From contig JBDVJO010000008.1 in NCBI GenBank assembly GCA_039939375.1, forward strand, positions 62,001 through 126,000: a stretch of DNA of 64,000 nucleotides, in the 5' to 3' direction. The stretch is from Paracrocinitomix sp039939375. Its GTDB lineage: Bacteria > Bacteroidota > Bacteroidia > Flavobacteriales_D > Crocinitomicaceae. Position numbers and translations under genes: made by a program. The notes under the pieces were generated by a model, which was not told the DNA's origin, searched no databases, and saw only the letters and a list, made by a program, of their open reading frames with translations. Positions 50,228 through 59,240 of this stretch are shown in pieces (positions within the stretch are counted from its first letter, which is position 1; the number at the start of each line of letters is the position of its first letter).

Positions 50228-51130
50228 TTACATGTTTTGGCCCGGCGCAATATCCGTGAAGTCAATAATTTCAATATCAAATACTAGAATCGAATTTGCT
50301 GGAATCTCAGGAGAGTCTCTATCACCATATCCTAAATATGGAGGGATAATCAATTTTCCTTTTCCACCTTTTCCAAACAAAGGAAGGCCTTCTTGCCATC
50401 CTAAAATTAATTGGCTAACTGGGAAAGGGAATGTTGTTGGTGTGCCATCAGTTCCGTCAAATTTATTACCATTTAAAAGATAACCCTCATAATTTAAGGT
50501 AAGGAATGAACCTAGATTTGGTTTTTCTTCAGATCCAGCATCTTCCAATTGGATATATAATCCTGTTTCAGTTTTGTTGAATTCTCCTAATTTATTCTCT
50601 GCTATGTAAGTGTCAATTTCTTCTGAATAATCAACAGACATATCAATTTGAGGTCCAGGAGCTGTTGGACTAAAATCAATTAATTCAATATCAAAAACTA
50701 AAACCGAATTGGCAGGAATCGGTCCTGAAGCTCTACTGCCATATCCTAAATCTGGCGGAATAATTAATTTACCTTTTCCACCTTTTCCAAAATGAGGGAT
50801 TCCTTGTTGCCAACCTTTAATAAGGCTTTCCATTGGGAATGGGAAAGTCACTGCTTCTCCTCCGGTTCCGTCAAAAACAGTTCCGTCTAACAAATAACCT
50901 TCATAGTTTAAGGTCAGATAATCTTGAAGTCCGGGTTTCATTCCTTCACCTTCAATTTCTGTATAGATGTATAAACCATTGTCTTCTCTTACTGGTTCCC
51001 AATCTTCTCCTTCTAAATACTCAGCAATTTGCTTGTCGTATTCAGTTTCAATATAGTCTTTCTCTTCTTCAGTTTCTCCACCACAACTCATTAAGAACAA
51101 GGCCGGAGTAAATAACAATAATTTCTTCAT
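50228..51130 (-). CDS. Tandem FKBP-type peptidyl-prolyl isomerase, lipoprotein
   Basis: 300 residues. A lipobox LMSC (Cys about 16) gives a lipoprotein, probably on the outer membrane or in the periplasm. Two FKBP domains follow, about 30-150 and 165-295, each with the LDGTVFDGT/LNGNKFDGT and ELIDFSP/EIIDFTD motifs, a repeated GWQxGxPxFGKGGKGKLIIPPxLGYG core and PANSxLVFDIE strand. Both look intact for isomerase activity. queD follows after two bases. Confidence 0.9.
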   Translation of the reverse strand: MKKLLLFTPALFLMSCGGETEEEKDYIETEYDKQIAEYLEGEDWEPVREDNGLYIYTEIEGEGMKPGLQDYLTLNYEGYLLDGTVFDGTGGEAVTFPFPMESLIKGWQQGIPHFGKGGKGKLIIPPDLGYGSRASGPIPANSVLVFDIELIDFSPTAPGPQIDMSVDYSEEIDTYIAENKLGEFNKTETGLYIQLEDAGSEEKPNLGSFLTLNYEGYLLNGNKFDGTDGTPTTFPFPVSQLILGWQEGLPLFGKGGKGKLIIPPYLGYGDRDSPEIPANSILVFDIEIIDFTDIAPGQNM

Positions 51131-51149
51131 TTTTTTGAATTTAGTGCAC

Positions 51150-51176
51150 CAAAGATAAGATGATTATCTGTTTCAA
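51150..51176 (-). promoter_or_regulatory. Possible promoter of the tandem-FKBP gene
   Basis: On the minus strand TATCTTTG (51150-51157) fits TAnnTTTG, and a TTG (51174-51176) lies 16 bases further upstream, slightly closer than the usual spacing. The box is 19 bases before the start codon. Confidence 0.35.
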
Positions 51177-51204
51177 TTTGGCATAATCTTATAAATTTGG
51201 TTAA

Positions 51205-52125
51205 ATGAAGGTCATTTTAGCGATATCGGCATTGTTTTGTTTGGGTTTGGGCTCATGCAATCTTGCTAAATGGAATCAAAACCGTTTGACAAAAAAGTTT
51301 GATCGTCATGATGTTACAGAAGCTGTTCTTGATACCAACGGACATTCAATTCATTATTTTGAAGGTGGGAATATTGAAGGTGATGTCATATTATTGATTC
51401 ATGGTTTTGGAGGAGATGCTCAGGTAACATGGAATAAAACTATTGTTGATTTGTCAGATGAGTACCGGATTATCGCCCCAGATTTGTTGTGGTTTGGAGA
51501 GAGTATAAGTAATCATTCGGCAAATATTTATGCACAGATTGATGCCATGGGCTTACTTTTAGATCACCTCAAAGTTGATACGTTCAGTGTTGCCGGAATT
51601 TCATATGGAGGATTTGTGACAATGGGCTTGGTTCAGACAAGGGAAGACCAAGTTGATAAAATGGTTATCATTGATAGCCCAGGAATTACTTATGATGTGA
51701 ACTTGTTAGATTCAATGGTCGTAAAAACTAGAGTGGATGAAGTTTCAGATATTTTTGTGCCAAAGTCGCCAAATGAGGTCCAGTTTTTATTGGATTTTGC
51801 TTCCTACAAAAACAAAAATGTTCCGAAGGGAATTTTAGAAGATGCTTACGAATTGTATTTTTCTAAAAACCATGAACAACTTCGGCAATTACTCATATCC
51901 TTACCTAGTCAGAAGGATGAATTTTTAAAAAGAGGTTATCAAACTGAATTAGATGCCTATGTTTTGTGGGGAGAGTTTGATGAAGTTTTTCCAATTACTG
52001 AAGCACAAAAATTATCCGCATATCTCAATGCTGAATTATTGGTGATTCGTAAAGCTGGGCATGCTCCAAATTTAGAGCGCTATCGTGATTTTGAGAAGAA
52101 GTTTCGCTCTTGCCTAGATAACTAA
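51205..52125 (+). CDS. Alpha/beta hydrolase lipoprotein
   Basis: 306 residues. A lipobox LGSC at about residue 18 follows the signal peptide. The hydrolase fold shows the oxyanion HGFGGD (about 67-72), nucleophile elbow AGISYGG (Ser about 134), a catalytic-acid segment GEFDEVFP and the His in KAGHAPNLER. It is most similar in layout to lipases/esterases of the ABHD6 type. Substrate unknown. Monocistronic, with an inverted repeat plus T tract downstream. Confidence 0.85.
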   Translation: MKVILAISALFCLGLGSCNLAKWNQNRLTKKFDRHDVTEAVLDTNGHSIHYFEGGNIEGDVILLIHGFGGDAQVTWNKTIVDLSDEYRIIAPDLLWFGESISNHSANIYAQIDAMGLLLDHLKVDTFSVAGISYGGFVTMGLVQTREDQVDKMVIIDSPGITYDVNLLDSMVVKTRVDEVSDIFVPKSPNEVQFLLDFASYKNKNVPKGILEDAYELYFSKNHEQLRQLLISLPSQKDEFLKRGYQTELDAYVLWGEFDEVFPITEAQKLSAYLNAELLVIRKAGHAPNLERYRDFEKKFRSCLDN

Positions 52126-52141
52126 ATTGTTTCTTTTCATT

Positions 52142-52168
52142 TGAGAAAAATGATTATTCTCATTTTTT
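52142..52168 (+). terminator. Probable terminator: TGAGAA-N9-TTCTCA plus T tract
   Basis: TGAGAA (52142-52147) and TTCTCA (52157-52162) are an inverted repeat with further symmetric bases toward the centre; T7 follows. It sits 16 bases after the hydrolase stop, so it is probably its terminator. The same symmetry could also be an operator for the following stress-protein gene. Confidence 0.5.
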
Positions 52169-52256
52169 TAGCAATCAAACATCATAGAATATAGTGTTGT
52201 TTCTTACAATCTTTGCGGTTATGTCAAATTTGTTAAATGTAAAATCTGAAAGGGAA

Positions 52257-53081
52257 ATGATAATGAACTCAGCCAGTACGACAGGTTTTAATACTATAAT
52301 TTTATTAACTGACTTTTCAGATGGAGCTAGGAAAGCAATTAAATATGCTATTGATGCTTTTGGAGATAAGGTAAGTTATGTATTGATTAATACCTACTAT
52401 GCAAGAACATCTTCTGCTACCTTATTGGATATAAATGATATTTTGTCAAAAGAATCAAATCAAGGACTTCAAAAAGATTTGGATTGGATTAGGCAATCGT
52501 ATCCATCACTTTACTTAAAAATTCAAATGAAGAGCGTGTTTGGAACGCCGGTAGATGCGATAAAGCGCATGGCAAAAGATAAGCGTAATGATTTACTTGT
52601 AATGGGAACAACGGGAGCAACGAATTCATCCTCAATATTTTTTGGGAGTGTTGCTGAAAGGGTGATCAGAACTACAGTAATTCCAGTTTTGGCAATTCCG
52701 AAAAAATCAGTTTACAAGGGATTTAATGAAATAGTTTTAGCCGCAGATGGAAAAAGTAGTTATACAGATGTAATGCTTGCACCCTTAACGAAATTTGCAA
52801 AGTACTTCAATTCCGTTATTGATGTTGTTTCAATTAAAACTGATGTGAATAAGGCGGATTTTTCTTCTATAGAAAAACAATTACCAGGAGCAAAGTTCAG
52901 TGAAATTGAAGGTGAAAACATCCCTCTTATTGTGAAAGGATTTTGTAAATCAAAACGCGCCAAGATTTTAACTGTTTTACCACGACATACCGGCTTCTTT
53001 GAGCGTTTGTTTCATCATAGTGTATCCAAAGACTTGTTAATGCAGGCAGATTTACCAATCCTTGCTTTAGAAAAAGACTAG
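52257..53081 (+). CDS. Universal stress protein, two UspA domains
   Basis: 274 residues from the ATG at 52257; other candidate ATGs are 52221 and 52263. The first UspA domain (about 10-160) keeps LLTDFSDGARKAIKYAI and the nucleotide-loop-like VMGTTGATNSSSIFFGSVAERVIR; the second half is a divergent UspA-like domain ending LPILALEKD. The GxxGxxxxxxxxGS loop suggests ATP binding. It is convergent with the REC-CRP gene with no gap, and this neighbourhood (stress protein, CRP-like regulator, cbb3 oxidase) is typical of FNR-like regulated microaerobic genes. Confidence 0.85.
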   Translation: MIMNSASTTGFNTIILLTDFSDGARKAIKYAIDAFGDKVSYVLINTYYARTSSATLLDINDILSKESNQGLQKDLDWIRQSYPSLYLKIQMKSVFGTPVDAIKRMAKDKRNDLLVMGTTGATNSSSIFFGSVAERVIRTTVIPVLAIPKKSVYKGFNEIVLAADGKSSYTDVMLAPLTKFAKYFNSVIDVVSIKTDVNKADFSSIEKQLPGAKFSEIEGENIPLIVKGFCKSKRAKILTVLPRHTGFFERLFHHSVSKDLLMQADLPILALEKD

Positions 53082-54143
53082 TTAAAACCTGAAATTCCTT
53101 AATTCATCTTCCTTAAGAATGGTGATGTTAGATCCTTTTATGGCGATATAACCATCCGCTTTGAATTCTGATAATGTTCTAATAACAGACTCTGTTGCTG
53201 TACCAACAATAGCAGCCAAATCGTCTCTGGTGATTGAGATGCTAAAATTCTCGGTGTCATTTTCTTTGTACGTTTTCGTCAGTTTTAACAATGCTTCTGC
53301 CACCCTTTTTCTCACAGAATCGTATGCCAAGGTTACTAATTCTTCTTGTTGTTCATAAACAGACCCAGCAAGCATTTTAATAAACTTATTGGACACTTCT
53401 TTTGAGGAGTATAATAAGTCAATGAATTCTTCTCGAGGGATTAAAGTGAGCTCTGTTTCTTCCATTGCGTTTGCACTTTCTTGGTAAGACATTTCTTTGA
53501 TTAAAGGCATGTATCCAAAAAAGTCTCCTTTCGCGAAAAGTCCCGTTACAAAGTCTTTTCCATCCGTATTCATTTTGCTCGTTTTAACTTTACCAGAGTT
53601 CACGAAATATAAAAAATTAGGATGATCACCTTCTTGAAAGATGCTATGTTTTTTTGCATATTTCTTAATACGTTTCCCTTCTTTTAGGTGCTCTAAATTT
53701 TGAATTTTTGAGGCTTCATCAATAAAGTTGTTTAACCCTTCAGAATTTCTATCAAAATCTCTCCCGAACTGCTCTACTCTTTTAATTCTTCTTTCAACCG
53801 CATCAAGTAATTGAATGTCATCAAAAGGTTTCGTTAAATAGTCATCTGCTCCTAAATTCATTCCTTTTCTGAAATCTTCGTTTTCAGATTTAGCTGTTAA
53901 AAATATAAATGGAATGACAGATGTTTTAGGGTTTTTAGAAAGTACATGGAGCACTCCATACCCATCTAATTCTGGCATCATAATATCACAAAGAACTAAA
54001 TCAGGAATCTCTGTTTTAACCAGGTCTACACCGATTTTACCATTTTCTGCAGCAGAAACTTTATAATCTGCTAATTCAAGAATCTCTTGAATATTTTCTC
54101 TCATCTCAAGATTGTCTTCTATAAGTACAATATGTTTAGTCAT
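53082..54143 (-). CDS. Response regulator fused to CRP/FNR-type transcription factor
   Basis: 353 residues. Receiver domain about 1-120 with IVLIEDN, phosphoacceptor Asp53 (LCDIMMPELDG) and Lys105 (LTKPF). A cyclic-nucleotide-binding-type domain covers about 160-270 (FQEGDHPNFLYFVNSGKVK), and a C-terminal winged helix follows (SITRDDLAAIVGTATESVIRTLSEFKADG), close to the FNR/CRP recognition helix. There is no FNR iron-sulphur cysteine set, so oxygen sensing would come via the kinase. The start overlaps the kinase gene by eight bases, so the pair is translationally coupled. Confidence 0.92.
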   Translation of the reverse strand: MTKHIVLIEDNLEMRENIQEILELADYKVSAAENGKIGVDLVKTEIPDLVLCDIMMPELDGYGVLHVLSKNPKTSVIPFIFLTAKSENEDFRKGMNLGADDYLTKPFDDIQLLDAVERRIKRVEQFGRDFDRNSEGLNNFIDEASKIQNLEHLKEGKRIKKYAKKHSIFQEGDHPNFLYFVNSGKVKTSKMNTDGKDFVTGLFAKGDFFGYMPLIKEMSYQESANAMEETELTLIPREEFIDLLYSSKEVSNKFIKMLAGSVYEQQEELVTLAYDSVRKRVAEALLKLTKTYKENDTENFSISITRDDLAAIVGTATESVIRTLSEFKADGYIAIKGSNITILKEDELRNFRF

Positions 54144-55650
54144 TCTTAATAGGTATGGTGATTGTAAAATTAGTGCCTTCGCTCAACTTGCTTTCAAAAG
54201 TAATTTCTCCGTTTAAGGTTTCTACGTATTTTTTGACAATGTTAAGCCCTAAACCAGTACCCTTGATATTCGTGACATTTTTTGCTCTAAAAAATCGCTC
54301 AAAAAGTGAATCTTGTTCTTCGGTTGGAATTCCAATTCCGAAGTCTTGAATTGATACTGTTAATTTGTCCGTTTTTTTAGCTTTCAGAATGATTTCTTGA
54401 CCTTCTGAAGAGTATTTAATGGCATTAGAGAGAAGGTTGTAAAGAACGTTCTTCAAAATTTTAGGATCGCTTTTTATTATCCAGTCATTGCCTTCAAGAA
54501 TAGGAATGATGGTTTGAGCATCTTTGGTAATTGTTAACATTTCTTCAATCATATCTTGAATAAATAATTGAAAATCAAAAGTTACGTTCTTGGCTTCATT
54601 CAGTGTTGTCTCGAGTTTTTCAACAGATAAAAAGTCATTTAAAATCTCTGTTAAGCCGGCAACTGCAGAACGTATTCTTTTGGTATGCTTAACTGTGTTT
54701 TCGATTTTTCCTTTTTCTAAGTACTTTTCGACCAATGAAACTGAAGACAAAACAGTGCTCAAAGGTGTTCTAAATTCGTGCGAAGCCATTGAAACAAAGC
54801 GAGACTTCATTTCATTCAAATGTTTCTCTTTTTGAAGGGCTTCTTCCCTTTTTTGTTCAATGGTTTTTTGAACAGTAATGTTTTCTTCTACAACAAGTAT
54901 TTTGTCTATGTCTTTAACTGTCAACGGTACAGCATTTATTCGGTAAAATTGATCGTTATGTGAAATTTCAAAATCTTTGTTTACACCATTAAAAACATCC
55001 ATTAATTCTGTTTCTAATTGAGGTCTTATATCTTGAGATATTTTATCTAGGTAACATTTTCCAATTAAATTTTCTTTTTTGATTCCTAATTCTTGAAGTT
55101 CCAATCCTTCAACAAAAAGATAACAGAGATTTTTGTCAAAAACGTTGATGGTTCCATTCGGGAAATTCTTGGCAATAGCTGAATATAATTTTTGCGATTC
55201 TAACACCTCTTTGGTCCTTTCTTCAACTTTTTGTTCAAGATTAGCATTTAATTCTTGAATCTGAAGGTCTTTTAAAACACGCTCTGTAACATCTGTAATT
55301 ACAGCGATTACATAAGTTTCATTGTTTGATTCAAAATGATTTAAGCTGATTTCTACGTGAAATAATTCTCCGTTCTTTTTGCAAGCTTGAAGATTCATAT
55401 TTCTACCCATGCGTCTTTTTCTTGGGCTTTCATGAAAATCAGATCTTAATTTGACATGTTTTGACCGAACCGGCATGGGAATTAACATTTCCACCGTTTG
55501 ACCAATTAATTCTGACTCTTCGAAACCAAATAGCTCAACACACCTGGGGTTTAATAGTACTATTTTACCCTCTTTATCAACGATTAATAAACCTTCTCCA
55601 ATAGAGTCAAAAAGTGTTTTGTAAATAGCTTCAAATTCAGGCTGTTTCAT
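54136..55650 (-). CDS. FixL-like PAS sensor histidine kinase
   Basis: 504 residues, no transmembrane helix, so cytoplasmic. PAS domain 1 (about 5-135) has IPMPVRSKHVKLR: His65 sits where FixL has its haem-proximal His in the RSxH segment. A coiled coil, a second PAS (about 165-270), the HisKA H-box MASHEFRTPLSTV (about 287-299) and the HATPase with NLLSNAIKYS, DFGIGIP and GTGLGLNIVKKY follow. It is coupled to the REC-CRP gene and lies next to ccoI and the cbb3 operon. Haem binding is inference only; many RSxH PAS domains are not known to bind haem. Confidence 0.85.
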   Translation of the reverse strand: MKQPEFEAIYKTLFDSIGEGLLIVDKEGKIVLLNPRCVELFGFEESELIGQTVEMLIPMPVRSKHVKLRSDFHESPRKRRMGRNMNLQACKKNGELFHVEISLNHFESNNETYVIAVITDVTERVLKDLQIQELNANLEQKVEERTKEVLESQKLYSAIAKNFPNGTINVFDKNLCYLFVEGLELQELGIKKENLIGKCYLDKISQDIRPQLETELMDVFNGVNKDFEISHNDQFYRINAVPLTVKDIDKILVVEENITVQKTIEQKREEALQKEKHLNEMKSRFVSMASHEFRTPLSTVLSSVSLVEKYLEKGKIENTVKHTKRIRSAVAGLTEILNDFLSVEKLETTLNEAKNVTFDFQLFIQDMIEEMLTITKDAQTIIPILEGNDWIIKSDPKILKNVLYNLLSNAIKYSSEGQEIILKAKKTDKLTVSIQDFGIGIPTEEQDSLFERFFRAKNVTNIKGTGLGLNIVKKYVETLNGEITFESKLSEGTNFTITIPIKND

Positions 55651-55736
55651 AACTGCTATTAGATAGTCTTTGTACTGATGAAAATCAGTTTAAATTTACT
55701 AAGAATTCATGAGTTTTGTATCAAAATTAAGACTAA

Positions 55737-58100
55737 ATGCAGAACTGTGCACATTGCAATTCGGATTGTACAACTGAAGTATATCTTGACGACAAAGTAT
55801 TTTGTTGTCAAGGTTGTAAAACTGTTTTCGAAATTTTGCAAGACGCAGATATGTCGAAATATTATGATCTAAATAGTAGTCCTGGCAAGAAACAGGATGG
55901 GGGTAATGAAAATTTCAGTTATTTAGAATTGAACGAAATTCAAGAAAAACTTTTGCTCTTTCAAGAAGGAGATGTTGCAAAAATTCAAGTTGTGCTGCCT
56001 CAAATTCATTGTAGTTCTTGTCTGTGGTTATTAGAGAATCTAGATAAATTACATGAAGGGGTAATTAATTGCCAGGTCAATTTCGTTAGTAAGAGGGCGG
56101 ATATACTTTTTAATACTGCAGAAATTTCATTAAGACATTTGGCTGAATTGTTACAGAGAATTGGCTATCGGCCAGAATTTAATCTAGATGAAGATTCAAG
56201 TAAAGAAAGAAAAGTTACTGATGGTAACAAAAAGACCATATTTAAAATAGGGGTTGTTGGTTTTTGTTTTGGAAATATTATGCTCTTCAGTTTTCCTGAA
56301 TATCTCGGGATTGATGTGAATTTTGAGTCTTTTCAAAAATCATTTAATTGGTTGAATTTAGTGCTTTCATTGCCAGTCTTAATTTTTGGAGCATCCCCAT
56401 TTTTATCTTCTGCACTCACGGCCCTCCGAAATAAAACGATCAATATTGATGTGCCTATATCGTTGGGAATAATAGCCTTGTTTTTTAGGTCTGTTTTTGA
56501 GATTGTTATGGGGCATGGTGCAGGATATTTTGATTCATTTGCAGGCTTAATATTCTTCTTGTTAATCGGTAGGTGGTTTCAGCAAAAAACATATGCGGCT
56601 ATCAATTTTGAACGGGATTTTAAATCGTACTTCCCTGTTGCAGTTACAAGGAAAATAGCAAATTCACATGAAACAATAACTCTAGAGAATGTTCAGGTTG
56701 GTGATGAGATTATTATTAGAAGTGGAGAGTTAATTCCTGCAGATGCTGAATTGAGAGCAGGAGAGGCGAATATAGACTATAGTTTTGTGTCTGGTGAGTC
56801 GACACTGATAAAGAAAGAAATAGGTGATAAGTTATTTGCAGGTGGTCGCCAAAAAGGAAGTTCGTTAACTATAAAAATTTTAAAATCAGTAGATAATAGC
56901 TACTTGACGAAACTTTGGAATAGTCCTGTATTTCATGAAAAAAAGAAGGAGAGCAACTTTTCTGATGTTGTCAGTAAATATTTTACTATTTCACTTATAG
57001 TGATTAGTGCAGTAGCCGGTATTGTTTGGTTTCAAATAAACCCTTCAAAAGTGGCGTTTATTGTCACATCCGTATTGATTGTGGCTTGTCCTTGCGCTAT
57101 TGCATTGGCGATTCCGTTTACATACGGCAATGCCATTAGGATCTTAGGTGAAAAAAAGGCCTATTTAAGGTCTTCCGAAGTTCTTGGGGATATGCAAACA
57201 TTAACTGATGTGGTTTTTGACAAAACAGGCACACTTACTTCTAATAATGGGAAAAGGGTTGAGTGGGAGGGAGAAGTATTGTCCAATTATGATTTGTCAG
57301 TTGTTAGGAGTATTGTATTTCAGTCTTCACACGTACTTAGTAAACAACTGTATTCCTATTTGACGCTTAAAAATTCAGAGCAATTGTTAGTTGTGAGTGC
57401 TTTTAGCGAGGAGATCGGGGAAGGGGTACAAGCTGAAGTAAACAATAGGAAATGGTTTGTAGGGAAATCTAAAGAGCCTAATCTAGATCCTTTATTAAAT
57501 GCGTCAGTGGTTGCCATATACCGTGATGATAAATATTTAGGTAGATTCATTTTTAAGAGTGAATATAGGTCAGGAATTGAAGCTATGATTCAAAAACTAA
57601 AATTGAAATATAACGTGCACCTTCTGAGTGGCGATAACGATTCAGAGAAGGAATACTTTAAGCGTTATTTTTTAGATGAAAATATTCATTTTAATCAATT
57701 ACCAGAGGATAAATTGAACTATATAAAAATGCTTCAAGATAAAGGACGAAAAGTAATGATGCTAGGAGATGGCTTGAATGATTCAGGAGCTTTAATGAAA
57801 GCTGAGGTAGGAGTGGCAGTGGCGGAAGATGTACATGCTTTTTCACCTTCCTCAGATTTGATAATTCAAGGAGGAAAATTATCGGTAATAGATCGTTTTA
57901 TCTTGTTTTCTAGACGCAGTAAACAAGTTGTAATCGTTAGTTATATTTTCTCTTTGTTGTATAATTTTGTAGGATTGTATTTTGCTTTAACCGGACAATT
58001 AACTCCGCTAGTTGCTGCAGTTTTAATGCCTATTAGTTCTATTTCAACAGTTTTATTAGTGACATTCCTAGTTAGAATATGGGCTAAAAGGCTTTTGTAG
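55737..58100 (+). CDS. ccoI: Copper-translocating P1B-type ATPase CcoI (FixI)
   Basis: 787 residues. An N-terminal Cys-rich segment CAHCNSDC and VFCCQGCKTVF (about 4-31), a degenerate heavy-metal-associated domain with CSSC (Cys92/Cys95), eight transmembrane helices, the Cu-site CPC at 451-453, phosphorylation Asp495 (DKTGTLT) and the GDGLNDSGA hinge near the C-terminus. CcoI exports copper into the periplasm for cbb3 oxidase assembly. It faces the cbb3 cluster convergently; the TauE/SafE gene ends 10 bases beyond it. The kinase gene diverges on the other side. Confidence 0.93.
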   Translation: MQNCAHCNSDCTTEVYLDDKVFCCQGCKTVFEILQDADMSKYYDLNSSPGKKQDGGNENFSYLELNEIQEKLLLFQEGDVAKIQVVLPQIHCSSCLWLLENLDKLHEGVINCQVNFVSKRADILFNTAEISLRHLAELLQRIGYRPEFNLDEDSSKERKVTDGNKKTIFKIGVVGFCFGNIMLFSFPEYLGIDVNFESFQKSFNWLNLVLSLPVLIFGASPFLSSALTALRNKTINIDVPISLGIIALFFRSVFEIVMGHGAGYFDSFAGLIFFLLIGRWFQQKTYAAINFERDFKSYFPVAVTRKIANSHETITLENVQVGDEIIIRSGELIPADAELRAGEANIDYSFVSGESTLIKKEIGDKLFAGGRQKGSSLTIKILKSVDNSYLTKLWNSPVFHEKKKESNFSDVVSKYFTISLIVISAVAGIVWFQINPSKVAFIVTSVLIVACPCAIALAIPFTYGNAIRILGEKKAYLRSSEVLGDMQTLTDVVFDKTGTLTSNNGKRVEWEGEVLSNYDLSVVRSIVFQSSHVLSKQLYSYLTLKNSEQLLVVSAFSEEIGEGVQAEVNNRKWFVGKSKEPNLDPLLNASVVAIYRDDKYLGRFIFKSEYRSGIEAMIQKLKLKYNVHLLSGDNDSEKEYFKRYFLDENIHFNQLPEDKLNYIKMLQDKGRKVMMLGDGLNDSGALMKAEVGVAVAEDVHAFSPSSDLIIQGGKLSVIDRFILFSRRSKQVVIVSYIFSLLYNFVGLYFALTGQLTPLVAAVLMPISSISTVLLVTFLVRIWAKRLL

Positions 58101-58110
58101 ATCGATACAT

Positions 58111-58797
58111 TTAGTGGCAGACATTGACCGTATCGCTTGTTGTAGGTTCTTTCAAGTCTGTATGGTAATTTGAAATTCCTTTCCAAATCATAAAGCATCC
58201 TATAATGAATAGTCCCGCGAATTTAATCTTTGAAGCATAAGTGCTTAGTTTTTCTTTCACAAAAGAAGAGGTTATAATGATGGCTGATAAAACAGGTAAT
58301 GTTCCAAGTCCAAAGAACAACATGTAGAGCGCTGTATCCACAGGAGAAGGTTGAATAATAGCGGCAATTGCCGCTACATAAACGAGACCACATGGAATGA
58401 AGCCATTTAAGAACCCAATATAAAAACCAAATTCTAGTCGGTTCTTATCCAGTGACTGACTCATTTTTGCTTTAAAGCTAAAAACTGAGTTAAGAGTTTT
58501 TAACCCTCGCTTCTCTATTAGAGATAAAATCGCAGGTGTAAAAGCAAATATTGAAATGATGAGTCCGCCTGAAATCATTATAATGGATTGTATTTTAAAG
58601 GAGGTGATGAAGGCAGTAAAAATTCCAAAGAATAATCCAATAATTATATAACTAAGTAGTTTTCCTGAATTATAAAGCAAGGCAGCAGTGATTCTATTTT
58701 TACCCTTAGATCCCGGAACCATTGCGGCAATTGGTCCGCACATTACAATACAATGCGCACTACCTAAAAAACCGAGAAGTAAAGCAGACCAAAGCAT
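58111..58797 (-). CDS. Sulfite exporter TauE/SafE-family protein of the cbb3 cluster
   Basis: 228 residues, about six helices. The N-terminal LGFLGSAHCIVMCGPIAAMVPG is the characteristic motif of the TauE/SafE-like family that sits in cbb3/cytochrome-c maturation clusters; its two Cys are suited to bind metal or move electrons. It is a short version (no DsbD-type repeat duplication). Last gene of the ccoNO-Q-P-G-H operon here, one base after ccoH. Role in copper or haem delivery is inference. Confidence 0.82.
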   Translation of the reverse strand: MLWSALLLGFLGSAHCIVMCGPIAAMVPGSKGKNRITAALLYNSGKLLSYIIIGLFFGIFTAFITSFKIQSIIMISGGLIISIFAFTPAILSLIEKRGLKTLNSVFSFKAKMSQSLDKNRLEFGFYIGFLNGFIPCGLVYVAAIAAIIQPSPVDTALYMLFFGLGTLPVLSAIIITSSFVKEKLSTYASKIKFAGLFIIGCFMIWKGISNYHTDLKEPTTSDTVNVCH

Positions 58798-58798
58798 A

Positions 58799-59230
58799 TT
58801 AAAAGTTTAGGTCTTGTTCAAACAGATAAGTTTTTTTGTTTGATTCCCATGAAATAGAAACTTGATAAAAACCTTCTCTAAAATTTTCATATGCTAAGAT
58901 TTGTTCGTTATTTCTGTCCAACTCCAAAATAAAACTTCGATCATATTTTTTGCTTTGAGGCCTGTAGAACGTTATTTTACCTTGGTCAATAATTTTCATT
59001 TCAGTCGGAAAAGATATTTTAATTCCTTCTTCTTCTTTACGAATGGAAATGGTTGAATCTAACAACTTGTAATTGTTTTCGCTTTCAACTTTTTTTTCGT
59101 AATTCAATCCTTCTTCATAATAATTGTCACTTATTAAGTCGCTGTCTCGGTTGAATGCTCGAACAACGAATGAGATAATGAATCCCATAAAAAGTACAAT
59201 GGCTATAGTTATTCCTTTTCCCCAATTCAT
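58799..59230 (-). CDS. ccoH: FixH/CcoH-family protein
   Basis: 143 residues from the ATG at 59230 (MNWGKGITIAIVLFMGFI), which matches the usual start NWG-x-GI of FixH; a longer start at 59257 would overlap ccoG. One transmembrane helix near the N-terminus, then a periplasmic domain with DNYYEEGLNYEKK, typical for CcoH/FixH. It helps assemble cbb3 oxidase. It sits between ccoG and the TauE/SafE gene. Confidence 0.87.
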   Translation of the reverse strand: MNWGKGITIAIVLFMGFIISFVVRAFNRDSDLISDNYYEEGLNYEKKVESENNYKLLDSTISIRKEEEGIKISFPTEMKIIDQGKITFYRPQSKKYDRSFILELDRNNEQILAYENFREGFYQVSISWESNKKTYLFEQDLNF

Positions 59231-59240
59231 AATTATTTTT

